A stretch of 64,000 nt of DNA from Melitaea cinxia (lineage: Eukaryota; Arthropoda; Insecta; Lepidoptera; Nymphalidae). Where the stretch lies: contig NC_059398.1 in assembly GCF_905220565.1 (NCBI RefSeq), positions 18,807,210 through 18,871,209 of the forward strand, in the 5' to 3' direction. The translations under genes were made by a program, and so were the position numbers. This document shows, one piece after another, positions 1 to 11,122 of the stretch; the stretch's first letter is position 1, and each line of letters begins with the position of its first letter. The notes beneath the pieces are model-generated. The model was not told the DNA's origin. It saw only the letters and a list, made by a program, of their open reading frames with translations, and searched no databases.

Positions 1-537
1 CCTTTCCACTTATAAGCTCTTAGTAGCGACATTCCCAGACTGCCTTTAATCCGAGGAACCAGTTAGTGAAACGCCAGCTCAGCGGCGCGTGTAGTCCCGC
101 GTAGGTCGCGGCCTACGTCCCGCCTCGACGCCGCAGTAACACTCGTCCAACGACGTCGTCAATCATTCGGGCCCCGAGATATGCGTTATTAATGTTCAAC
201 TCGGTGTGATTGCATTTATACGATTAGTGCACGCCCACGCACGTTTATAGCGCTTCGAACAAAACTCTCTTAACCCTTGTCTATTTTATGTTTCTTTATG
301 TCACTTTATTATGATTGGGCTTTGGGTTTGAACCGTTATTTTGAGAACAATGTGTGCGTAAACAAAGATTCTTTGTTGTAAACGACTTCATAATTATTTT
401 TTTTAAGGTAATTATAAATCAATGTTTTGAAATTATTGAGTGTTGATATCGATATTGAGAATGTTAAAAAGCTGTGTAGTGTTAGTAAAGTAACTATGTA
501 GTTATTTCTTTAAAATTTTGTAATTTTACACTACAGT
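1..537. other. intergenic, no gene seen
   Basis: The first 240 bases are CpG-rich, with a short imperfect palindrome (cgtaggtcgcggcctacg near 100). The rest is AT-rich. I see no coding exon or repeat that I recognise. The CpG-rich part could be a regulatory element, but nothing in the sequence proves it. Confidence 0.5.
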
Positions 538-845
538 AACAGCCTGTAAAATCCCACTACTAGGCATAGGCCTCTTTCCTCATGTAGGAGAAAGATTAGA
601 GCTTAATTTACCACGCTGCTCCATTGCGGGTTGAGAGATATATTCCTACCACGAGTAATGATCGCTATCAAGTGTTTATGATAACAACCTAACCTGACTG
701 GGGCTGACAGCTTAACATGCTTTCCGAGACACGGTGGAGTGAATATTTATACAAACACAAATATCGACTCCGAGCAGGAATCGTAACCGCGACCGCCGGT
801 ATTTAGGCGCCTATGCGGCACGCAAACCTCTAAACCAGAACGGTA
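538..845 (-). repeat. SINE family D, diverged copy
   Basis: This reads as the reverse complement of the tRNA-headed SINE that is complete at 26883-27233. On the plus strand it begins with the SINE tail (cagcctgtaaaatcccacta, then ggcataggcctcttt). It continues through 'ttaccacgctgctcc' and 'cacggtgg', and ends in a degraded tRNA-like head around 775-845. It is more diverged than the two full copies in the window, so it is older. Confidence 0.8.
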
Positions 846-2934
846 CACTATATTTATGAATCAAAGGTATAGCGGTAACATTTTTTAAAAATAATTTAAA
901 TATTTAAGAAATAAAACGAAGAAAACTTATTTGAAATGTACCCAATAAAAGACAAATGAACTTCGCGCGACGACCGGCCGCTATCATTCGATGTGCCTAT
1001 ACGGATGTTGTACATTGTAATCCAAGAGAATCATTACTGTTTCCCCATGAAAAGATTTGTAAAGCTTTAATAATGGTTATATTTGGGACGTGCGCTAGTT
1101 ACTGAGGCGGAGCACGTGGCCGGCAGTCGAGCAGCGGGTCACGATCACTTGCCTTTATGGAGCTGTTAAACTTTTACGAGAGCGCGGCGCACGGCGCGAG
1201 CGGCAGCGACTCAATTAACTATCTGAGACTTCATTTTTCTGATGTTTTTCTTTGTATAGAATATTTTCGTTAAATCGATATTTTGTATGACAATACGTGT
1301 GTAATAAAATCCCACATTCGATTTTACAACACAATTTCCATTTAAAAGGTTCATTTTGTATTTGATAATCAAGGCATATTGCTTGGTGCAAATATCGGTC
1401 TCAAGTGCTTTTTTCTGGTATTTGTAACTTGATGTGAAAATAAATGCTTAGTGTTATAAATAAACGAAAACACTAATAATAATAGGTTTTGTTGTGTATC
1501 TTCATTGACATAAATATTTTCAATTAGACTTCGCGATTCGTTAAAGTTGAAAACGCTGATCGTGCGAATTGCGTCACCGCACGCGATGCGCGAAACCAGG
1601 TTATGATTTATGACGACCAATCTGCAACATTACACCCGGTACGCGCGTCCACCTCACCGCACAGACCCGCAGAGCTCTCGATAATAGCACGTCTGATTGA
1701 AATATAAAGCTTATTTTCGCATGAATGTATTGAAGCATTTGCTCGCACGCGGTACTGTACAGAGTGCAGTCCAGCCGCGACCATCTGCCGTTGCGCAAGC
1801 GACCTGTAAAATATTATGATACATACAATTTCATCACAAACATTAACGTCTCTGAAAAATGTTTCTTCAAATGAATGCTCGGTATCATGTTACATTTTAT
1901 CAGATTCTGTACCTTCGATATATTTACGCTAGTAACGTTCTGTGCGTATGTGCGTGTATGTGGGCCAGTTTACACCTACATTCTGAATATGTTCTAGACT
2001 GTTTTTCAATTGTTTCGAAATTTTCAGCCTTGTATCGTCCTCGTAGATGCAATTATTTGCATTCTTCCGCACTACGGGAGCGACGTCCGCAATGCGTACT
2101 CCGGTTGACCATAGAATAGCATCGCAAGCGACAAACTTTACAGGCCATTAACTCCTTTATTGCGTCCTCGTAAATACCGAAATAGTGTGTAGGGCGGTAC
2201 CGTTTTATAGATTGTACCGGTGTGGTACAGAGGCGCAGTAGTTATAGCATGTGTTTTACAATGGTGCGGCGCGCGGCGGTAGGACGATGGGCACGGCGCC
2301 AACTCCTGCCGCTTCTGCGAGCCTGGTGCACCTGAGTGTGTTGCTTCAGAGTTATTATGTTGCTTGTCTAGTTGTAGCGCCGCTTACTTTTGTAAATAAA
2401 ATTTATTTTATGCAATGTTTAATACTTATTATTAACAAAGTTATGAGAAATAATAATTTAAGCTTGTAATCACACAGCCATCGACATGCTTGTAATGTAT
2501 TTAAATAATACTCTGAGTCAACTTACAAACAATGTTCAAGATTCAAGTTGTTATGAGATAGTCGATAATTATAACGCTGGAATTTTATTGGAAATTCTCA
2601 GTGTTTGCGAATTTCTCGCCTGTTCAGGAAGTCGCGCACCGCACATACCGACCGTGCTCTGTCGTCTGTGACGTTAAACACTTTACTAAGGCTAAAGAAG
2701 AAGGCAATGAGATCTATAATATTATGAAATACGTCTTAGGTAGATATGTTACTTGAAATGTGCCTCTTCTTTAGATCTGTAGTACCTACACTAAAACAAT
2801 TCCGACAGGCACCTTGGCTCGGACGAACGTTGTCACGTGCACCACAACGCTGTCAGTGGCTATCGTTTTACGTTTTTTCTGCTGTTTAAACTTGTTAATC
2901 AACTCAAAATTGCATAGGACTTATATCGATACAG
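846..2934. other. intergenic, CpG-rich patches, no supported gene
   Basis: Unique-looking AT-rich DNA with GC-rich patches near 1090-1215, 1560-1680, 2030-2110 and 2220-2330. A 38-codon frame starts at 1157 (+) in the first patch, and a 72-codon frame covers 2251-2469. Neither shows a domain, and both lie in locally GC-rich DNA where short open frames arise by chance. A 'ctttttg(t)aaataaa'-like AT-rich stretch follows at 2390. No function is assigned. Confidence 0.45.
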
Positions 2935-3392
2935 ATAATAATTGTATTTGCTCGCAAAAGAAAAAAAACCGACTTCAGTTACATCGACTAGTAATACAAC
3001 GTAGATAAACGAAAAAATAATCAAGTAAATACGCGTTATCAAATATTACTTAAAAAGTTGTTATCAGATCTTAATGAAATTTAAATGTAACCACATGATA
3101 AACATCAGCTTTTGATTAAATTAAAAATCATTAAAATCGGTTCACCCAATGAAAAGTTATGCGGTATAATACAACGTAGGTCGACGAAATAATAGTCAAG
3201 TAAAAACGCATTATTAGATATAGCTCGAAAAGTAGTTGTTAGATCTCAAATAAATTTAAGTAGGACCAAATGACAAACCGATTAAAAAAAGTCGAAATCG
3301 GTCCACCCAGTCAAAAGTTCTGAAGAAACATACATAAAAAAAAATACAGTCGAATTGAGAACCTCCTCCTTTTTTGGAAATCGGTAAAAAAA
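2935..3392 (+). repeat. Family E interspersed element, copy 1
   Basis: This starts with 'attgtatttgctcgcaaa' and 'aaccgacttcagttacatcg', and ends with 'gaacctcctccttttttgg' followed by a degraded 'aatcggt'. The two ends are inverted versions of 'aaccgacttcaa', so the element resembles a non-autonomous DNA transposon. The family is common in lepidopteran genomes. This copy lacks the 142-bp internal unit found in the copies at 13771, 20421 and 44836. Confidence 0.75.
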
Positions 3393-4199
3393 CGTAAAAA
3401 TCAAGCTAAACGCAACAAGGATTTTACAAATGAGAGTAACTCACTCCTGTATTATGTTAAGTGTATGTACAAAATTAAATTTATTTGTACACAAAGATTT
3501 TTTTTCTTGTTTAGTAATTTATTTTAATTATTTTTTCTGGAGTACAATAAAGAGTACATTATTATTGTTATTATTCCTACGACTTATCAGAAGTTCCACT
3601 TCTGCCGCTTGTGAAATACACACTTTTTAAGTATATAACTATAGGCGGGCGAAAGTCGCATACGCCTCTCACAAAAACTACTGTCAACCAACTAGAGTTA
3701 ACGAAAAAGTCTCACGTCTCGACTACCTGAACGTAACAATTTATTACTATTTCTGTTTCAAATAGAAACGTGAACCATCTTAATTAAAAAGAATTTCAAG
3801 ATTACTTTTACGGATTCGTCCAATCAGCGGAGTTGAGACTAATTAACAAACTTTTTTATTTGATATATTTTTTAAATTGACTATTAAGTATAATTGAACT
3901 GTAGTAGGGAGTACTGTGAACTTTGACGTCAAAGGAAGCTTTTAGCCATTATCAAAGGGATACTTCGGAGCTAGTTCGCGACACGGAGTGAAACACGGGC
4001 GATCGCTCGTAAGAGTTCGCCCGCGCGAGCAGGCTCGGGTGAGTGCAGCTAGACACGACCCGGCGGTAATTCTCTAACGTGAATGTTTCATCACAACACA
4101 GAATGTGTCAACACATTTTGTGACAATGCCTTACTTTTGACTATTGACTTCTCCTATTGACTTTCCTAGTACCTCATTACGTTTCAATGGGTGTTCGGA
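3393..4199. other. intergenic with a possible noncoding first exon
   Basis: AT-rich up to about 3900. The patch 3955-4060 is CpG-rich and contains a good splice donor (ctcgg|gtgagtgc, GT at 4039-4040) on the plus strand. It could be a 5' exon of an RNA that continues to the right, but there is no open frame and no acceptor that I can pair with it. Confidence 0.3.
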
Positions 4200-4398
4200 A
4201 CACCACAGGTTTTGATGAGTCTTAATTTAACCGAAAGCTGATATTTATCTTGTGGACACATTTAAATTTGATCGAGATCTGTTGAGTAATCTTTGATAAC
4301 GCGTATTTCGGGATATCGTTTTTTCGTCTACTTACGTTGTATTACTTGTCGATGTAATTGAAGTCCGTTTTTTTTCGTTTGCGAGCAAACACAATTAA
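4200..4398 (-). repeat. Family E element, truncated copy 2
   Basis: Only one end of the element remains. It contains 'cttaatttaaccgaaagctg', 'taacgcgtattt', 'gttgtattacttgtcgatgt' and the end 'tttgcgagcaaacacaatt'. The other half, with the 'ggaggaggtt' end, is missing. Confidence 0.75.
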
Positions 4399-4611
4399 CA
4401 TAAAAACAATATAACATATTTTTGAATTGTAATAGCAGGTTTTGCTTTAATGGGACGTCCGCGCTTCTTTTCTTTTGCCCATTGACATATATTTTTATTT
4501 AATTTCTATTAATAGTTCTTAAAGAATTAGAGACACGTACGTTTCTCATTAATCCAGACATTTAATAGTGTGGACGAGATAACTACAAATATCCCAAATG
4601 GATTTTTGTAT

Positions 4612-4945
4612 ACAACTAGGTCGGCAAACAAGCGTACAGCTCACCGGTTGGTAAGCGATTAGCGTAGCCTGTAGACGACTGCAACACTACAAGCGTCGCA
4701 AGCACGTTGCCGAACCTACCCCCAATCCCCCCAAGGAGCTCTGGTCACCTTACTCACCACTGGAACACTGGAAGACTGCTTGAAGGCAGGATTATTTAGC
4801 TGTGGTCTTCAGTAAAGTCGAGGTACTTCCCCAGACTTTTTTACGTTTTTTTCTACTATTTCATGTTACTTTCCCAGTCAGGCTGCTCCAGATTTTGAGC
4901 AGGATATTTCTTGCTGTGCCCTACCTCAGTTCCAAGAAATAGGTT
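4612..4945 (-). repeat. Family B poly(A)-tailed LINE-tail repeat, copy 1
   Basis: The plus strand reads 'ggtcggcaaacaagcgtaca', then 'agcgtcgcaagcacgttgcc', 'ggagctctggtcaccttact', 'ctcagtt' and the block around 'gctgctcc'. In other copies the left end carries poly(T), so the element's own 3' end with poly(A) points left and it is read on the minus strand. This is a moderately diverged copy. Confidence 0.8.
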
Positions 4946-5696
4946 GTTAGGTTACGTAGTCAGGTCAGTTACAGCTGCGTTTACCCGCGTCGCAAGACGC
5001 CACTTCAGTAACGCAGTTAGAGAGTGCATTAAGGATATAGTGAGGGTGGCCAGATAACAAAATGTACTTGTCGAGGTGGAAATTTCAAATAAAAAGACAT
5101 TATTTTTTTTTCTGTATATTTACTTTAAATAAATAAAGTGAACAAATATTTATACTCAACGGCTCTCAATATGATAAAAATTATGTGTCACGGATCCAGA
5201 AACACACACAAATATTCGACATCATTTTTTTTTCAATAAAATTATTTGTCACAAACACTTTGTCCAACCGTAGTCAATTCCTTATCCTAAAATCAATTTA
5301 ATTAAATTTACACTAAAAAGCAATGAAACAAATAACAAAATGCCACCTAACGTTAAATGTAACGAACTCAATACAAACAAGTGTACAATCTTACAAATAG
5401 TGAAGCTAGACCGCATCGCAGTAATCTCTCGAGTCTGAGCGAGCGGCGAGACTTCTTGCAAACACGCAGCTAAAAATAGACACGATTAGTTCTAATAATA
5501 AAAATAAATGTATAATTCTAGATCTAGAATATATATGAGAGTATATAGGTATAATATATTCATTTTCATGAAACTTTGATAGTTTGATCATTAGCATTTG
5601 AATTACGGTCTAAAAAAAAATCAATTCGCTCATTTAATCAAGTAGGATTCAAAAGCAATTGATTCATCATTTCACAAACACACATTGTACATAATT
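4946..5696. other. intergenic, nothing recognised
   Basis: AT-rich, with no repeat family that I recognise and no coding frame with domain features. A 63-codon minus frame at 5406-5597 has low-complexity composition and is treated as chance. Confidence 0.5.
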
Positions 5697-5806
5697 AACA
5701 AATTTCAAAAAAGGAGAAGGTTATCAATTCGACGGTTTTATTTTTATTTTTTTATTATGCATGTTACCTTAGAAATTTTCACTGGGTGGGCCGATTTCGA
5801 TGATTC
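5697..5806 (+). repeat. Family E element fragment, cut by a family A copy
   Basis: Begins 'aatttcaaaaaaggagaagg', which is the plus-end pattern of family E, and runs through 'cactgggtgggccgatttcg'. It stops at 'gattctttc', where the family A element begins. The family A copy therefore either inserted into this element or replaced its remainder. Confidence 0.7.
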
Positions 5807-6138
5807 TTTCATCACTTCAGCCTATTGCAGTCCACTGCTGGACATAGGCTTCCCCAAGTTTGCGCCGAAAATGACGTGAATTCATGTGTTTTGCCCTTAG
5901 TCACCACGGTAGGCAGGCGGGTTGGTGACCGCAGGGCTGGCTTTTTCACACCGAAGACGCTGCTGCCCGTCTTCGGCCTGTGTATTTAAAAGCCAGTAGT
6001 TGAATGATTAGGCCGCCATCGGTCGGCTTTTTAAGTTCCAAGGTGGTAGTGGAACGTTGTTATCCTTTAGTCGCCTCTTACGAAACCCACGGGAAGAGAG
6101 GGGGTGGCTGTATTCTTTACTGCCGTAACCACACAACA
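5807..6138 (-). repeat. Family A retroelement, near full-length
   Basis: The plus strand shows the full series of family A blocks: 'cagcctattgcagtccactg', 'ggcaggcgggttggtgaccg', 'agacgctgctgcccgtcttc', 'ccatcggtcggctttttaag' and 'cctcttacg'. On the minus strand it ends like the C-terminal coding end of a LINE reverse transcriptase (…AYVQQWTAIG stop), so that strand is the element's sense strand. Confidence 0.85.
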
Positions 6139-6189
6139 TACATAATCGAAAGGTTAGGTTAAAGGGCGTCTATTTATTATTATTATTTA

Positions 6190-6262
6190 TTTACTTCCCC
6201 AGTCGGGCTGCTAGATATTTTGAGCAGGATATACCTGACCGAGTATAGATGACCTACCTCAG
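6190..6262 (-). repeat. Family B fragment
   Basis: A short piece with 'cttccccagtcgggctgct' and 'ttttgagcaggatatacctg', matching the inner end of family B. The rest of the element is absent. Confidence 0.65.
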
Positions 6263-7089
6263 TTAAAATACCTAACATCCTACATGGAACCTAACGTAAA
6301 ACAAATAAACAGTGTACTTGGTACGTAAATAATTCATCGCGTACAATCCGTTGAGCGGCCGCATTCAAAAGTCCGGGTACTGTTTGTAGCGGCAATAATA
6401 CAGCTTTCAGTGTTTACGCCATTAATTATTTTTATCGCCGCCTGTAAATATTGCTGAACCGACGGCCTAATCCTTTTAACTGCCGGAAAAGATTGTGATA
6501 GATATCAGAGCGGTGCTACTCTGAATACAATAAGAGCGGCGATCACGCGCACGCGCCGACGAGGACACGCGAGACCTATCAATCACTGCTTCCTATCTGT
6601 TCCCGGCTCCCTACAGATGACAACTTAATATCGTTCAACCCTTTTATTACTCTTTCTAGAGCTTATAACTCACTCGATCGCAGATAACATGAGTTTGAAA
6701 GAATTAATATTAAGGATGCGTGTTTACATTCACGAGAGTCATTGTATGTCACTCCGCATTGCGTCGTGACATGTGTGGTTGTGTGTGTAAGCGTGTGTGC
6801 CGTTCATTCCGACGCTTAAGAAAATATACGAGTTTATAAAAATTCCTGCGAACGCTGAAGTATGCGAGTGTAGGGAGTCGTTTATGAAAAGCGTTGATAT
6901 TACTGGCGCGCGCCCGGCCGCTGTCTGCGGGCTCCGGGCGCCGCACTCCGGCGTGATTCAAACGCAACTTCACATGAAAACTGCTTTTATCCGTGAGATT
7001 TTAATTAAGACGATCTTTTATGTAAATTCAGCTCAATATAAATAATTAGAAAAGTTAGCAATTAATATTAAAAGCATTCGACATGTTAT
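6263..7089. other. intergenic, CpG-rich patches, no gene
   Basis: GC-rich patches lie at about 6340-6380, 6535-6610 and 6900-6960. The overlapping 74- and 82-codon frames on opposite strands at 6749-7045 are mutual shadows without domain features. The spacing of the patches would suit regulatory DNA, which is inference only. Confidence 0.45.
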
Positions 7090-7440
7090 CAAGTTATTAA
7101 TCTTTTTACCCGACTGCCAAGGAAGGGTTATGTTTTTCGCGCGTATCTTGTATGTATGTATGTATGTTTGTATGTAATATTCTTTACTACCTCATATTTC
7201 CAGAACCACTGAACGGATTTACATAATTGAGGTATCGTTAGGTTCGTCTTAGCTGCCCAAGTGTTCTTAGATAGGTGACATTAAAAAAAAATCAAACATG
7301 GCGGCTGCGCGAAGCCATTGTAGTTAATGAAAAAAAATTTTTTTTCTCGAATACTACAATATGGGTATCAAATTGAAGGGCACAATACAAGGATTTTAAA
7401 AAGGTATATCATGATTATTATTACCTTAATACTAATAAAG
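7090..7440 (+). repeat. Unclassified interspersed repeat with (TATG)n tract
   Basis: It starts 'cccgactgccaaggaagggt' and includes a (TATG)n microsatellite at about 7150-7176. It then runs through 'cactgaacggatttacataa' and 'catggcggctgcgcgaagcc', followed by AT-rich sequence. I recognise this arrangement from other lepidopteran genomes as repetitive, but I cannot name the family. Confidence 0.5.
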
Positions 7441-7695
7441 AAATACAATATTAAAGTTTAAAAAATGTGGACTTTGCTCTTTCCCACGCCTATGCCATGC
7501 CAAACTCGCCTCCTAGGCGACGATCAACTTCGGGGTGTAGCCTTTCTAATAAAATACAATGGTTAAAAAAAACATACAATTAAAATTACAAATAAAAATT
7601 AATAAATGTCACACCAATTTACAATTACATTAATAAAATCAATAACAAATACATAATACCAAATACAAGCAAACAATTTTAATAATAATTTCATT

Positions 7696-7911
7696 ATATT
7701 AAAACTAATAGTTGTTGACTTAAGCAGTCACCTATTTGCTAAAGGTCAGGCTTACGTTGCTTTGAACAGAGTGAGTTCTTTCTCCGGGCTTGCTATCAGT
7801 TCTCTTGACCCTAAAAAAATACTAAATCAACCACATGATGTAAACTGTTTTAATGAAATGAACCGATTACGTAATTTGTCTGACCAAAAAGACATAAATA
7901 AAATAATAATT
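7696..7911 (+). pseudogene. Remnant of a Pif1/Helitron-type helicase C-terminus
   Basis: An open plus frame from 7696 reads (I)VVDLSSHLFAKGQAYVAL, then NRVSSFSGLAISSLDPKK, and on to EMNRLR. The block 'GQAYVAL(S/N)RV..(L/F)(D/S)GL' is the motif VI region of superfamily 1B helicases of the Pif1 type, as found in Helitron Rep/helicase proteins and in PIF1-like insect ORFs. The usual serine before the arginine is replaced by asparagine. Only about 65 codons remain: the Walker A and B and other helicase motifs are absent upstream, where the DNA is AT-rich and noncoding. The frame runs into a 22-base A tract. It is a dead fragment, probably from a Helitron or a captured Pif1-like gene. It directly abuts the long inverted repeat. 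Confidence 0.65.
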
Positions 7912-8384
7912 AAAAAAAAAAAAAAAAAAAAAACCGCCTGCGTGAAGAACAACTAATAGAAAATCAACTGAAAAAGCTGGAACAAGATAAAAATTCAATA
8001 TGCACACAAAGTCAGCGAAATAAATAGAAACAATATCAAACATTTTGTGCTGTACATTTAAAATATATTAATACGGTAGTCCTTCGAAACTTTATGCAAC
8101 GTCGTAGATAATATGCAGTCGGAGGCATGAAATTGAAGGATAAGTCAAATCATTCTCTCTTTGTGCATGTCTCCGACTGCATGTTATCTACGACGTTGCA
8201 TAAAGTTTCGAAGGACTACCGTATTAATATATTTTAAATGTACAGCACAAAATGTTTGATATTGTTTCTATTTATTTCGCTGACTTTGTGTGCATATTGA
8301 ATTTTTATCTTGTTCCAGCTTTTTCAGTTGATTTTCTATTAGTTGTTCTTCACGCAGACGGGTTTTTTGTTTTTTTTTTTTTTT
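7912..8384. repeat. Long near-perfect inverted repeat (about 218-bp arms, 36-bp loop)
   Basis: The left arm (7912-8129) and right arm (8166-8384) are reverse complements over their whole length, with only scattered mismatches (for example ataatatgcagtcgg against ataacatgcagtcgg at the inner end). The loop is 8130-8165. The outer ends are an A tract (7912-7933) and a matching interrupted T tract (8363-8384). In the left arm an open plus frame (7935-8027) encodes 30 residues rich in E, Q, K and L, ending in TAG, and the right arm carries the same frame on the minus strand. RNA across the locus would fold into one long hairpin. Possible identities are a foldback or MITE-like element, or an inverted duplication of a captured gene end. 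Confidence 0.9.
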
Positions 8385-8591
8385 AAACTATTATTTTTTA
8401 AATAGTATAATTATTTTTTTACAAATTAACTTCAACTTGGAAATTTGTATTTCGGTAGAAAAATAAAAAAGTAACATAGAATTGATTTTATTAATACATG
8501 TCAAGTCTTTACGTACGAACTTAACTGCGTGATAATGCGACAGTACCCAGAGCTGATTATGTGATAAACAGAACGCTCACGTGTACTGACT

Positions 8592-8872
8592 CCAACTGGG
8601 GTAGGGCACAGCTGGAATTTCCTGCTCAAAATATGGAGCAGCCCGACTGGGGTAGTACCTCGACCTTACAGAAGATCACAGCAAAATAATACTGTTTTCA
8701 AGCAGTATTGTGTTCCTGTTGGTGAGTAAGGTGACCAGAGCTCCGGGGGGGATTGTGTCGGCAACGCGCTTGCGATGCTTCTGCTGGTGTTGCTGGCGTC
8801 TATAAGCTACGGTAGTCGCTTACCATCAGGTGAGCCGTACGCTTGTTTGCCGACCTAGTGACATAAAAAAAA
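8592..8872 (+). repeat. Family B poly(A)-tailed LINE-tail repeat, copy 2
   Basis: The plus strand runs in the element's sense direction: 'ggggtagggcacagctggaa', 'gcagcccgactggggtagta', 'cctgttggtgagtaaggtga', 'cgtacgcttgtttgccgacc', 'agtgacataaaaaaaa'. The poly(A) follows directly. It is well preserved and close to the copy at 24476. Confidence 0.85.
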
Positions 8873-9163
8873 ACTTTCCATCTGCTGCACAGACACAAGT
8901 ATGGAATTGTACTTGTAGGAATCATTATTTGACTATACTTTAGTGTTTCAAGATTGAGCGCGCTAATCCTAATAAGCCTTCTCACTTCAATTTAAAAATA
9001 AATAAGTTAGAAAACCAATCAATGAGATAGGTGTAGCCTATAAAACACGAAGGCTGCCTATAAAGAGAAACGCTGCAGTAATAGTAAACGTCAAGTAATC
9101 AAACATATTAGTTTTAATACGTTTATATAAAAGATATAAATATAATATGTATTTATATATCAC
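8873..9163. other. intergenic, nothing recognised
   Basis: AT-rich spacer between a family B copy and a family A copy. There is no coding frame or repeat that I recognise. Confidence 0.5.
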
Positions 9164-9476
9164 ATCAGCCTTTCGCAGTCTACTACTAGACATAGGCCTC
9201 CAGAAGTTTACGCCAAAAATGGCTTGAACTCGTTTGTTTTGCCCATAGTCACCACGCCGCTGGGAAGACGGGTTGGTTTTGTCGCTCCGAAGACGCTGCT
9301 ACCCGTCTTCAGCCTGTGTATTTCAAAGCCAGCAGTTGGATGGCTATCCCACCATCGGTCGGCTTTTTAAGTTCCAAGATAGTAATGGAACTGTGTGGTA
9401 TCCCTTAGTCGCCTCTTACGACACCCACGGGAAGAGAAGGGGTGGCAATATTCTTTAATACCTTAACCACACAGCA
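9164..9476 (-). repeat. Family A retroelement, near full-length
   Basis: The blocks 'catcagcctttcgcagtcta', 'ggcctccagaagtttacgcc', 'agacgctgctacccgtcttc', 'ccaccatcggtcggcttttt' and 'cgcctcttacgacacccacg' occur in order. A short segment between 'caccacgccgctggg' and 'ggttggttttgtcg' is missing compared with the other copies. Confidence 0.85.
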
Positions 9477-10800
9477 TATATTTATATATATTTATTGTGT
9501 ATAACAATAAATTACTAATATATACGTAAAAATAAACGGTCCCAGCTTGCGTCCTCCAGTCGTACAATTTTCTCGAGTTTCATTTCCTTGACCCGGTCCC
9601 TTGTTATTGAGAGGACGGAGGGCGAACTTTAATGGGATTACTGAAGTCTTAACTTGTGTTAAGCAATTTAACTACGCTCCACAACGGCGTCATCAATCAC
9701 TACACCAATTACGTCGTTCATTGGAATTGTAATGGAGATATGACAGCAGTAATTCAAAACTTTACACAATAATAAAGCCATCGTAATTAAGATATACTTG
9801 TGATTTTTTTACAAAATACACGTTCAGCACTCCGAGTAATGCTAATTACGTTAATATTTTACTCATACGTCAAATTTTAAATCATTTAGCACGTGTTCAA
9901 AGTTGCGCAAAATAAGCGACCGACGCTAATAACGTGAATTATATGAAACAAGTACGATGCTTTTAATTTGATCTCGCATAACTAACGACACTCACAACAC
10001 ACATTCGACATCAGATATTTGTTAATCTCTAAGTATTGCGTTAGTCGTTTCATATTTTAGGATAAAATTTGACACAGTTTTTTTTTTTTTTTTTATATAA
10101 TAAATATAAATATAATTAATTAATAAATTACAAATAGCATTTAATGTCATGCTTAGGTAATAAAAAAAAGAACCGTGTGGTTTAATGAAACCACGACGCA
10201 AATGAAACATTAGTAAATAAAACATTTACAACAGAAATTCCGCGGAACATTTGCGACATACGACATGCGTAAGTTTCAATTTAAAAATATTACGTAATAA
10301 TTTACAAATGTTTTCATTTACAGCTATAAACGTATAGAATCGAGAATAGAGGAAGTATCTCATTGTTAGTGATAGACTTCCTTTTCCGCCCTTTCATTTC
10401 GGAACCCGGAAAACGACTTACAAATACTTTTTATAGAAAACCTTATTAAGACATTTCATTTAAGATGAAGCCTACAAGATTATAACAGGACATTAGTCAA
10501 ATAAATACTTGGAGCGTCTCAAAATAAACTCGCTCGGTCTAGACGCCGTCTGCGAGCGAAGCTATAAAGAATGCAAGCTAATTATATTTTTTTACTGGCT
10601 CTCGGCCTGTCTTCGTCGAACGTTTAGCAGCTATAAAACTACTCGACTGTAATTAAACTGTGCAGTATATCTCGACGTGATGTTCGTGAAGTCTTCCACA
10701 ACAGAACATAATGAGCAACAATAAATGTTTTGAATAGTTTTTAAAACAGAGGACATCGCTCAAAAGTGAATAATTAGGTTTTGCAGATTAAAATACATAT
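9477..10800. other. intergenic, nothing recognised
   Basis: AT-rich, with A/T tracts (for example the T tract at 10078-10094) and no repeat family that I can place. There is no coding frame with domain features. A small CpG-rich patch lies around 10525-10560. Confidence 0.5.
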
Positions 10801-10925
10801 TACAATTCAGCCTATAAGATCCCACTGCTGGGCATAGGCCCCTTTCTCTACAAACTACGTTAACTACTAACGTTGTACAAACGCATCGGAAGCGGGAATC
10901 GATCCCACAAACCGCTTGTTGTTAA
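10801..10925 (-). repeat. SINE family D, internally deleted copy
   Basis: The tail block 'cagcctataagatcccactg', 'ggcataggcccctttctc' is followed after a deletion by 'cgggaatcgatcccac', the reverse complement of a tRNA B-box-like segment. The middle of the SINE is missing. Confidence 0.65.
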
Positions 10926-11049
10926 TGCTACGGAAAATACTTATATATTAATATTGTATAAGTAAATACATACTAAAGTTACACAAACTAATTAATGATG
11001 TATCTGTTTAATACATACAGTTTCTAGTAGAAGAATTGATAACTTTAAA

Positions 11050-11122
11050 GTCAACATCATGATCACTTCAGCCTATCTCAGTCCACTGATCGACATAGGC
11101 CTCCCCAAGTTCGCGGCAAAAG
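11050..11122 (-). repeat. Family A, 5'-truncated copy with target duplication
   Basis: Only the 3' end of the element remains: 'cacttcagcctatctcagtc' to 'gttcgcggcaaaag'. The flanks carry a 10-bp direct repeat, taactttaaa, at 11040-11049 and 11123-11132. This is the expected product of target-primed reverse transcription with an early stop. Confidence 0.85.
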
